Both the position numbers and the translations under genes were made by a program. Below the pieces are notes generated by a model. It searched no databases. It saw only the letters and a list, made by a program, of their open reading frames with translations, and was not told the origin of the DNA. A DNA stretch of 64,000 bases from an uncultured Myxococcales bacterium (GTDB lineage: Bacteria > Myxococcota_A > UBA9042): assembly GCA_903955385.1 (NCBI GenBank), contig CAJBNH010000193.1, positions 39,721 through 103,720 of the forward strand, given 5' to 3'. Below, piece by piece: positions 54,648-62,335 of the stretch (positions within the stretch are counted from its first letter, which is position 1; every line of letters starts with the position of its first letter).

Positions 54648-57290
54648 ATGATGATGCGTTGCGTCTACTTGCTTGCCGTTCTTGCCGTACTGCAGTCTAC
54701 GATCGGCTGCGACTCCGACCCCGCCGATGACGCCCCCCCCGCCGTCCCGCACGACACTTCCGGCGACGCAAGTGACACGGTCACCCCGGATACCGCCGAA
54801 ATCGAAGATCTGCCGGTACATTCAGATACCAACGACGACTCGGGCCCCCCGGATGTGGACCACGAAGTGGCGGACGCGGACACCCCCACGCATCTGGACA
54901 CCGCCGTAGACACAGCCGATGACGCAACCGAGGATTCGGCAGATGCCCCGGACGAGACCGATGCGGACCCCTGCGAGCCCAACCCGTGTGACGACGGCAA
55001 TCCGTGTACGGCCGACCTGTGCGATCCGACGATCGACGGCCTGTGCCTGCCACTTCCCATCGAAAACGGGACGGCCTGCAGCGACGACGACCAATTCGCC
55101 TGTCAGGCTGGCTTGTGCGTGGAAACGCCGGTGCCCTGTGGCAACGGGAGCCTGGACCTGGGCGAAGCGTGCGACCCGGGCCCGGATCAGCCGGGGGATG
55201 CCTGCTCGGCGGACTGTCAGGTCGAGGTGCCCGTGGGCATGGTCGCGGTAGCCGCGGGTCCCTTCTGGATGGGCTGCATCACCGAGACCGACGGAGCGTG
55301 CAACCCGGACGAACAGCCAGCGCGCGAGGTGTGGCTGCCCCTGTTCGCCGTGGACGTACTCGAAGCCACCAATGCCGACTGGGCGAAGTGCGTCGCGGCA
55401 GGCAAGTGCGCAGAACCGGCGATGATCGACGATGTCACCTACGGCAAGGTCGGTCTGGAGCAGCACCCGGTCACTGGCATGTCACACACAGAGGCCGCGG
55501 CCTACTGCGCTTGGCAGGGCAAGCGTCTGCCCACGGAGGCCGAGTGGGAGAAGGCCGCTCGCTCCGGTTGCGATCCCAAGGATCTGTCCTCGTGCGCCGC
55601 GGCAATGCCTAAATACGCAACCGGAAAGGCGGTTCTCTCGTGCGCCGACGCTGCCGTCGGACAGGACTCTGACGGTACCTGCGGTCTGACAGCGACGATA
55701 CCTGTCGGGTCGATGGCCAACGACGTCAGCGGCTGGGGCGTCCGCGACCTTACCGGCAACGTCGAAGAGTGGACAGCCGACGGTTACGAGAAAGATGCCT
55801 ACGCTCAGGCCTCTAAGTTCGCCCCGTTCGTTCCCCTCGACGTGCAAGCCTGCGTGCGAGGCGGCCATTGGCAGTCGACCGCCCAGAACGCCCGTGCTGC
55901 ACGGCGCGCCAAACTGCTGGCCGCGCAAGCCTTTGGCACGACTGGCGTGCGCTGCGCCCACGACCTGATGGACCCGTGCGACGATGGCAACGGCTGTACG
56001 CTCGACTGGTCGCCCAAGCCAGGTACGTGCGAACACGAGGCACAAACCGACGGGTCTTGCGACGACGGCTCGGCCTGCACCTCAGGCGACTCCTGCCAGG
56101 TCGGCAGTTGCCAGCCGGGCACCGCGGTCGCTTGCGACGACGGCAACACTTGCACGACCGATGCCTGCGACCCCGCTCAGGGGTGCGCTCACGCGGCCAC
56201 AGCGGGTGCTTGCGCGGACGGAAATGCCTGCACGCAGGAGGACCTGTGTTCTGGCGACGAGTGCAAGGCCGGGGCCGCAAAGGACTGCTCTGACGCCAAC
56301 GCGTGCACCAGCGACAGCTGCGATCCCCAAACAGGTGTTTGCGCCAACGCGGCACTTGCCGACGGAACGCCCTGCGGCGACGGAGTGACGTGCTCAACGG
56401 GCAAGTGTCAGGTGGTGGCCCCTTGCGGCAACACGAAGGTCGACGCGGGCGAAACTTGCGATGACGGCAACCAGCAGGGCGGCGACGGCTGCGATGCGAA
56501 CTGCGTGACAGAAGTCTCGGGGATGGTCGCGGTTCTGCCGGGCCCTTTCTGGATGGGCCTGAACACACTCGACTTCTCTGGCAATCCCAGCGCTGACGTC
56601 CAGCCGCTGCACGAAGTCCAGCTGTCGCTCTACTGGATCGACCAACACGAGGTGACCATTGACGCGTACGCCGCGTGCGTGACCGCGGGCAAATGCTCGG
56701 CGCCGGTGGTGTTCAGCGCCGACGACCCTACCGCCAAGCGCTGCAACTGGCAGCGTCCCGACGCGGGCACGCACCCGGTCAACTGCGTGACCTTCCAGCA
56801 GGCAGAGTCATACTGCACATGGAAGGGGAAGGTGCTGCCGACCGAGGCCCAGTGGGAGAAGGCTGCGCGCGGCGGCTGCGAGAAGTTTCCTGGGCAGGTC
56901 TGCAAGGACGCCGCGCCATCGCTGCCTTGGGGTACCGCGCTGGGCAAGCCGCTGACCTGCAAGTACGCCGTGATCTTCGACCTTTTTGCGGGCGGCGACG
57001 GCTGCGGCACGGGGGGAACCTGGCCAGTCGGCAGCAAGCCCGACGGCGCAAGCCCTTACGGTGCGCACGACATGGCTGGCAACGTGTTGGAGTTCGTCAA
57101 GGATCTTTACGATGCCAACTATTACGCGAAGTCCCCCGCCAAGGACCCGGTCAATTTGGTCGGCGACGGTGCGCGGGCCGTGCGCGGAGGCAGTTACGCC
57201 ACCGGCGTCCCCTATCTCTGGGCGCGGTTCGGCCTGTTCTTCGACCAACACCCAACGGTTGGTCTGCGTTGCGCGACGTCCGCGCCCTAG
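54648..57290 (+). CDS. Lipoprotein with two FGE/SUMF1-type domains flanking Cys-rich repeats
   Basis: 880-aa exported protein. Signal sequence with candidate lipobox STIGC (Cys21). Asp/Thr-rich spacer (~22-105), Cys-rich repeats (PCDDGNPCTADLCDP; CGNGSLDLGEACD, a DUF4215-type motif), FGE-type domain 1 (~195-440; GMVAVAAGPFWMG, KRLPTEAEWEKAAR, RDLTGNVEEWTADG), a second Cys-rich block (~440-615) and FGE domain 2 (~620-880; VLPTEAQWEKAARGG, MAGNVLEFVKDLY, VRGGSYATG). The usual catalytic Cys pair of formylglycine-generating enzyme is not evident, so a structural or other EgtB/PvdO-like role is more likely. ATG 54648 follows GGAG. Confidence 0.87.
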   Translation: MMMRCVYLLAVLAVLQSTIGCDSDPADDAPPAVPHDTSGDASDTVTPDTAEIEDLPVHSDTNDDSGPPDVDHEVADADTPTHLDTAVDTADDATEDSADAPDETDADPCEPNPCDDGNPCTADLCDPTIDGLCLPLPIENGTACSDDDQFACQAGLCVETPVPCGNGSLDLGEACDPGPDQPGDACSADCQVEVPVGMVAVAAGPFWMGCITETDGACNPDEQPAREVWLPLFAVDVLEATNADWAKCVAAGKCAEPAMIDDVTYGKVGLEQHPVTGMSHTEAAAYCAWQGKRLPTEAEWEKAARSGCDPKDLSSCAAAMPKYATGKAVLSCADAAVGQDSDGTCGLTATIPVGSMANDVSGWGVRDLTGNVEEWTADGYEKDAYAQASKFAPFVPLDVQACVRGGHWQSTAQNARAARRAKLLAAQAFGTTGVRCAHDLMDPCDDGNGCTLDWSPKPGTCEHEAQTDGSCDDGSACTSGDSCQVGSCQPGTAVACDDGNTCTTDACDPAQGCAHAATAGACADGNACTQEDLCSGDECKAGAAKDCSDANACTSDSCDPQTGVCANAALADGTPCGDGVTCSTGKCQVVAPCGNTKVDAGETCDDGNQQGGDGCDANCVTEVSGMVAVLPGPFWMGLNTLDFSGNPSADVQPLHEVQLSLYWIDQHEVTIDAYAACVTAGKCSAPVVFSADDPTAKRCNWQRPDAGTHPVNCVTFQQAESYCTWKGKVLPTEAQWEKAARGGCEKFPGQVCKDAAPSLPWGTALGKPLTCKYAVIFDLFAGGDGCGTGGTWPVGSKPDGASPYGAHDMAGNVLEFVKDLYDANYYAKSPAKDPVNLVGDGARAVRGGSYATGVPYLWARFGLFFDQHPTVGLRCATSAP

Positions 57291-57386
57291 CTTCGACGAC
57301 GCCCGACGTTCAGGCCTTGGCCTGGGCCGACCGCCACCCCATGTACGACAGTCTCGCACGCCGGGCGGCGGCCAGGTTCTTGGGGG

Positions 57387-59315
57387 TCACCTGATCTCGC
57401 CTGCCAGACGATCAGCCAGAAATTCAAGCACTTCAGCAAATGTCCCGGCGCGGCGCGCGGGTGGCAGCGAGTCCAGTAGCTGGCGACCGTAGGCCTTGGA
57501 GGTCAGGCGACCGTCCAGAATCGCCACGATGCCCCAGTGACGACGGCTGCGCACCAACCGGCCGAACCCCTGGCGCAGCGAGATCGCGGCCATCGGCAAC
57601 GACAACGCCTGGAACGACGACTGTCCGTCGGCCTCGCAGCGGGCAGAGCGGGCGGCGAACAGTGGGTCATCGGGAGGCGGAAAGGGGATCTTGTCCAGCA
57701 TCACCACCCGCAACACGCCCTGCGGCAAGTCGATGCCCTGCCAGAAGCCCATCGTGGCGAACAGGACGGCCGGTTGCTCGTGCACGAACCGCTCGAGCAG
57801 CTGCTCTTTGCCCTGTTCTCCCTGCATCAGACACGTCATCGGCAGCCGGGGGCGCAGACGCTCGGCGGCGTCGCGCATCGCCCGAAAGCTCGAGAACAGC
57901 GCAAACGTCCCGCCTGCCGCCGCGATGGCCAGCTGCTCGACGTGGGCGGCCACCGCCTCTTCACGCTTGGGCTGGAAGGGGTCCGGCACGCCCACGGGAA
58001 CGTACAACAGCGCCTGCCGCGCGTAGTCGAACCCGCCCGGCACTGTCAGCGAGGTCGTCTCGGGCAAAAGGCCAAGGCGATCGCGGATGTGGTCGAAGCG
58101 ACCGGACAGGGTCAGGGTCGCCGAGGTGAAGATGCGCACCGCCGGCTCAGCCAGCAGGGTGCGCGCAAGGATTGGCCCGACTTCAATGGGTTGCGCGACA
58201 AGCACCGACTCGCGGCCGCGGTGTTCGACCCAGCGCACCATCGGCTCGCCGGGGGTGTCCCGCGCGAAGAGCAGCCGGTCCAGATCGCCGCGAGAGGCGT
58301 AGACGGCCTCGGTCGCCTTCTGCCACGCGGGGTCGGCGGCGGGCTCTTCGTGCGCCAGCAGGTCCTGCAACCAGCCAAGCGCACCCTCCAGCAGGGCCGC
58401 CGTGGGTTCCAGCCGGTCGCGCACGTCCTGACTCAACACCGCTTGGTGATTCAGGGTTCTGGTGACGTCGTACAGGGCGGCGACCCTTCGATCGATGTCG
58501 TCCAGCGCGTCCAGCACGGCTTGTCGCAGCGATCCGTCGAGCAGCAGCGGCGCGTTCTTGCGCATGTCGCGCACCAGCAGCCAGAACCGACGCTCGGCCA
58601 GCGAGGCGCCAAAGAACGAGGTCGCGATGTCGGGCAGCGCGTGGGCCTCGTCCAATACCAGCACGCCCGCACTCGGCAGCAGCGACGCGGCCTCCCAACG
58701 CTCGCGCACGGCGTAATCCGCCAGCAATAGCGCGTGATTGACGACGGCAATGTCGGCGGCGACCGCCCGTCGGCGGGCCTGCAGCAGGAAGCACGCCTCG
58801 ACCTGCGGACAGGCGCTGCCCAGACAGTTGTCGGCGGTGCTGGTGACCTCAGGCCAGATCGCGTGGGTCTCGTCGACGCCGTAGACTTCGGCGCGGTCGC
58901 CGTGCGGGCTGGTGCGGGCGACCTGCTCGATGGCGAGCAGCTCCTGAGGGGCGGGAGCGCCCTGCGGCACGGCCTGCATCGCCCGCTCGATCCGCTGGCG
59001 GCACAGGTAGTTGGAGCGCCCCTTCAGCACCGCCACCGCCCGTTGCAGTCCGGTGGCGCGCAGGGCGAGCGGGATGTCGTGCTCGACCAGCTGGCTCTGC
59101 AGGTGGCGGGTGGCGGTCGACAGGATCGCGCGCCGCCCTGAGGCCAGGATTGGCAGCAGATAGGCCAGCGTCTTGCCGGTGCCGGTGCCCGCCTCGACCA
59201 GCAGGTCGCTCTGATTGGCCAGGGCTTGCGCAACGGCCTCTGCCATCACCTGCTGACCGGGCCGCGCCTCGAAGCGGTCAAGCACGCCGCCAAGCAAGTC
59301 GAGCAGCTGCGTCAT
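57387..59315 (-). CDS. DinG/YoaA-type ATP-dependent DNA helicase (XPD-like, Fe-S)
   Basis: 642-aa superfamily 2 helicase. Walker A EAGTGTGKTLAYLLP, four Fe-S cysteines (Cys105, Cys164, Cys169, Cys175), Walker B/DEAH LDEAHALPD, motif SATLTLSGRFD, and motif VI RQGFGRLVRSRRHWG. The YoaA/DinG family unwinds 5'-3' at damaged forks and R-loops. ATG start overlaps nothing upstream but its first codon shares bases with the membrane-protein stop (59312-59315). The convergent gap to 57290 is 96 nt with a small hairpin but no clear terminator. Confidence 0.93.
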   Translation of the reverse strand: MTQLLDLLGGVLDRFEARPGQQVMAEAVAQALANQSDLLVEAGTGTGKTLAYLLPILASGRRAILSTATRHLQSQLVEHDIPLALRATGLQRAVAVLKGRSNYLCRQRIERAMQAVPQGAPAPQELLAIEQVARTSPHGDRAEVYGVDETHAIWPEVTSTADNCLGSACPQVEACFLLQARRRAVAADIAVVNHALLLADYAVRERWEAASLLPSAGVLVLDEAHALPDIATSFFGASLAERRFWLLVRDMRKNAPLLLDGSLRQAVLDALDDIDRRVAALYDVTRTLNHQAVLSQDVRDRLEPTAALLEGALGWLQDLLAHEEPAADPAWQKATEAVYASRGDLDRLLFARDTPGEPMVRWVEHRGRESVLVAQPIEVGPILARTLLAEPAVRIFTSATLTLSGRFDHIRDRLGLLPETTSLTVPGGFDYARQALLYVPVGVPDPFQPKREEAVAAHVEQLAIAAAGGTFALFSSFRAMRDAAERLRPRLPMTCLMQGEQGKEQLLERFVHEQPAVLFATMGFWQGIDLPQGVLRVVMLDKIPFPPPDDPLFAARSARCEADGQSSFQALSLPMAAISLRQGFGRLVRSRRHWGIVAILDGRLTSKAYGRQLLDSLPPARRAGTFAEVLEFLADRLAGEIR

Positions 59316-61036
59316 GGAGTCTGGCCGGGCGCGAGCTGGGGACGAAGGGTTGTGGGATCGGCCGCTTGCACGAGCGCGAAGGCGCGCGCGGCCGAGTCGC
59401 CCAGGTAGCGGTGGCCGTCGTCGGTCGCCAGATACCCGAAGGTCGCCAGGCTCGCTTCGATCATGGTGTACAGCGGTCCCATCGGCGTCAGTACGGGCGC
59501 GCGTCCGTCACCCCCCAGCGCGTCGCGGTCGCCCGCCAGCACGATCTGGTCGGGCTTGGCTGCGACGGCCTTGGCCAGCACCGTCTGCACTGCATCGCGG
59601 TTCAGCGAAGACACCAAGACCTGCGTGTGGTTGCGCAGGGGATCAAGCAGGAACGCTATCGGCAGCCCTCGCAGGCCCAGCGCCACGACGATCCCCGTCT
59701 GGCCAATCGTCTCGCGCACGTGGACCGCGACCTTGCGGCCGGCCATCCGGTCCGGCGCTTGGGTGTGGGCCAGCAGCTGCATCGCACCCAGCGCAAAGAT
59801 CCCCAAAGCGAACAAGGCCATGGCGCCCAGAAAGCGCCGCCGCGCCGGTCGGGCATGGGTCTCGTCCGGCAGGTTGCCCGGCATGACCACCGCCGTCAGC
59901 CCCAGCCCCAGCAGCATCGCCGAAACCGCGCGCGCGACGCCCATCGCCTCGGCCACGCCGTCGGCCACGCCCTGACTGGCGGCCACGGCGACCCACGCGA
60001 CCGCCCCCAACAGCCCCAGCGCCATGGGCAAGCTGTCGCGGTCGCCCAGCTCGCGCGGCAGGGTCGAAGCCGACACGCCTAGCGTCCGCCAGCCATCCGG
60101 TTCGCCTGCTCCTTCCTCAGTTGAAACGACAGGTTCCTCGGCATCCACCGGGTCGGGACGGACTCGGCCGGTTCCCAAGCCCCACACCGCCACCACGCCC
60201 AGCAGCGCGCCCAGAATCGCCGTCCACCACGGGGCCGCCGTCAGGCCCAGCTGCCGCGCCATCGCGCCGATGGGTCCGCCGGGCAGGGTCGCCACCAGCG
60301 CGTGCGCACCCGACACCAGCGGAGCGTGCGCAAAGCCCGAGGGCACACCCGACAGCGCCGGGTCCAGCAGCCACGCTGCCGCAGCGTTGGCTTGATTCGC
60401 CCAAGTGCCCACGACCAGCCACCGAGCGCCCAAGGCCACCGCCGCGGCCGCCGCCCAGGTGCCGGCTGCCGTCGCCCGCAGCCGGTCGGTGGTCACGACC
60501 CGCCACGCGAGGTACAGGCCGCCCGGCACCATCAGCAGCACCGGCGAGGCCAGAAAGCCCGCCAGCGCGACGGCGACACCGGAAGCGACGACCCACGGCA
60601 CCGAGGCATCGCGCAGCCCCCGACGCAGCAGCCAAAGCGACAAAAGCGCGCCCACGCCCGCCAGCGAACCGCCGTCGACCCGGAAGCCGCCGTCGATGCC
60701 CAGCGGCGCCATCGCGAGGATCAGCCCCGCCAACAGCCCCGGAATCGCTCCCCACCCAGCCACGCGGGCGAGGCCGACGGCCAGCAGGGGCAGCGCCAGC
60801 TCGAGCAGCAGTGTGGGCACGCGGGTCAGGGACGCGGCGCCGCCAGAGATCATCGTCCAGCTACTGTGGAACTGGGCCACGGGTTCGGCGGAAGGCCCGT
60901 TGGCGGCCAGTCCCCACGCAGCGGCCACTTCCCCCGGCGCCAGGTCGGCCGAGAACAGCGGAACGGCGCGGATCGCCAGTGTCACAAGCAGCACGCGAAT
61001 CAACAGCGTCCGCAGGTCCTTGGGATGGATCGTCAT
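59312..61036 (-). CDS. Polytopic membrane protein, GT-C-like
   Basis: 574-aa protein with about ten membrane helices in residues ~10-425 and a soluble C-terminal domain (~430-574; MAGRKVAVHVRETIG, LVSSLNRDAVQTVLAKAV). N-terminal layout (TLLIRVLLVTLAIRAVPLFSADL, later LAGLILAMAPLGIDGGFRVDGGSLAG) is reminiscent of dolichol-phosphate-mannose-type GT-C glycosyltransferases, where acidic residues sit in the first periplasmic loop, but no diagnostic motif is firm. Coupled to the helicase by ATGA overlap. AGAGAAG precedes the ATG. Confidence 0.6.
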   Translation of the reverse strand: MTIHPKDLRTLLIRVLLVTLAIRAVPLFSADLAPGEVAAAWGLAANGPSAEPVAQFHSSWTMISGGAASLTRVPTLLLELALPLLAVGLARVAGWGAIPGLLAGLILAMAPLGIDGGFRVDGGSLAGVGALLSLWLLRRGLRDASVPWVVASGVAVALAGFLASPVLLMVPGGLYLAWRVVTTDRLRATAAGTWAAAAAVALGARWLVVGTWANQANAAAAWLLDPALSGVPSGFAHAPLVSGAHALVATLPGGPIGAMARQLGLTAAPWWTAILGALLGVVAVWGLGTGRVRPDPVDAEEPVVSTEEGAGEPDGWRTLGVSASTLPRELGDRDSLPMALGLLGAVAWVAVAASQGVADGVAEAMGVARAVSAMLLGLGLTAVVMPGNLPDETHARPARRRFLGAMALFALGIFALGAMQLLAHTQAPDRMAGRKVAVHVRETIGQTGIVVALGLRGLPIAFLLDPLRNHTQVLVSSLNRDAVQTVLAKAVAAKPDQIVLAGDRDALGGDGRAPVLTPMGPLYTMIEASLATFGYLATDDGHRYLGDSAARAFALVQAADPTTLRPQLAPGQTP

Positions 61037-61129
61037 GGCTTCTCTGGGGTTAGGCGACGTCGGCAGAGCCGGCCGGGGCTCGGCGCGGCCAGAGGGTAGC
61101 GGTGGGATCGGGGCGGGGCAAGGGCACTC

Positions 61130-61158
61130 CGCACGACCGGCGCGTTGGGGGTCGTGCG
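61130..61158. promoter_or_regulatory. Inverted repeat upstream of xdhC
   Basis: CGCACGACC (61130-61138) and GGTCGTGCG (61150-61158) are perfect 9-bp inverse complements with an 11-nt loop, 67 nt before the xdhC start in the divergent gap with the membrane-protein gene. Candidate operator or hairpin; no T-run follows. Confidence 0.4.
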
Positions 61159-61213
61159 CGGTGTCGTCGAATCTGGCAAGCTGGGCGTCCGGCGACCGCC
61201 ACGGCCGCTACTT

Positions 61214-61217
61214 GGAG
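61214..61217 (+). promoter_or_regulatory. Ribosome binding site supporting the xdhC GTG start
   Basis: GGAG, 8 nt before GTG 61226. It makes that GTG more likely than the upstream frame extension or the later ATG at 61259. Confidence 0.5.
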
Positions 61218-61225
61218 CGTTTCGC

Positions 61226-62326
61226 GTGACTCACGTGCCCCTTCAGGACCCGGTCGCCATGGACCCCGAAGGCCAGCGTCTGCTGCAGCGGTTGCCGGAC
61301 TGGCTGCCGGACCGCAGCAAACCCGCCGTGCTGGTGACGGTCTTCGCGGTCGATGGCTCTGCGCCCCGGCAAGTGGGGGCCCGACTGCTGGCCCGCGGCG
61401 GCAAGCTGCTGGCAGGCACCATCGGCGGAGGGCATCTCGAAGAGCAGGCCGTGCGCGACAGCCTGCGCCTGGCCGAAGGTGCGCTGGAGGCCGACGACGC
61501 CGATGCGCCAGCCGAAGCTGCGGTCGAAGTTCAGGTCGAGGCGGACTCGGAGGGCCATCACGCCCGCTTGAACCGCTATCCGCTGGGTCCGCAGCTGGCG
61601 CAGTGCTGTGGCGGCGTCGTGTGGCTGCACTTTCAGGCGGTCGACACGCGCAAGGCCCGGCAGATCTCCCAGCAGATCCTTGCCTTGGAGGCGACGGGCG
61701 GCACCTACGAGACCCGGTTCGGACAGGGCGCTCTGCGCGAGCGGCCGACGCCGGTCCCCGTCGTGCTGCTGTGCGGCGCGGGCCACGTGGGCGCGGCACT
61801 GGCTCGGGTGCTGCAGCCGCTGCCGTGGCGGGTGATCGTGCTGGACGCGCGCCCGGACTGGGCCGACCCGATGCGCTTTCCGCTGACGACCGAGATCGCC
61901 TGCACCGAACCTCTGCGACTGCTCGCGGCTTGGGGCTGGCTGGGCCCCGAGGCGCAGCAGAGTCTGGCCGCAGCCAAGGCCTCGACTTTGGGACGGATCC
62001 CGCCGGCCCCGCCGCCGCAAGCGACCCACGCGATTGTGATGACCCACGACCACGCCCTGGACCGCGAGATCGTCGATGCGCTGCTGCATGTGCCTGTGCG
62101 AACAAAGGATCCGGCGGCGGCGCTGGCCTATCTGGGCATGATCGGCTCGAAGACCAAGGTGGCGACCCTACAGCAGCGGCTGCGGCGACGCGGCACCGAC
62201 CCCGAGCTGCTGGCCCGGCTGACGGCGCCCATCGGCCTTCACATGCCGGACGGGCGGATGCTGGGGGGCAAGCTGCCGGGAGAGATCGCGATCAGCGTGG
62301 CGGCCCAGCTCCTCAGCCTGCAATAG
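61226..62326 (+). CDS. xdhC: XdhC/CoxI-type molybdenum cofactor maturation factor
   Basis: 366-aa protein. N-terminal XdhC domain with TVFAVDGSAPRQVGAR, GGHLEEQAVRDS and the Cys-Cys pair QCCGG (Cys127, Cys128). C-terminal Rossmann-like domain with LLCGAGHVGAALARVL, TKDPAAALAYLGMIGSKTK and MPDGRMLGGKLPGEIAIS. XdhC sulfurates and delivers Moco to xanthine dehydrogenase. The partner genes xdhA/xdhB lie 17 kb upstream on the other strand. GTG 61226 used. Confidence 0.93.
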   Translation: MTHVPLQDPVAMDPEGQRLLQRLPDWLPDRSKPAVLVTVFAVDGSAPRQVGARLLARGGKLLAGTIGGGHLEEQAVRDSLRLAEGALEADDADAPAEAAVEVQVEADSEGHHARLNRYPLGPQLAQCCGGVVWLHFQAVDTRKARQISQQILALEATGGTYETRFGQGALRERPTPVPVVLLCGAGHVGAALARVLQPLPWRVIVLDARPDWADPMRFPLTTEIACTEPLRLLAAWGWLGPEAQQSLAAAKASTLGRIPPAPPPQATHAIVMTHDHALDREIVDALLHVPVRTKDPAAALAYLGMIGSKTKVATLQQRLRRRGTDPELLARLTAPIGLHMPDGRMLGGKLPGEIAISVAAQLLSLQ

Positions 62327-62335
62327 CCGTTCCCG

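Noticed and set aside
53374..54651. Plus-strand frame reading as I-G-x-G-x-x hexapeptide (left-handed beta-helix-like) repeats
   Set aside because: It is the reverse complement of the Asp-hexapeptide repeat in the lipoprotein gene; the 18-bp period creates the pattern. No start context or other domain supports it.
57311..57324. Hairpin CAGGCC-TT-GGCCTG between convergent genes as a terminator
   Set aside because: Two-nt loop, no T-run on either strand; could be chance in GC-rich DNA.
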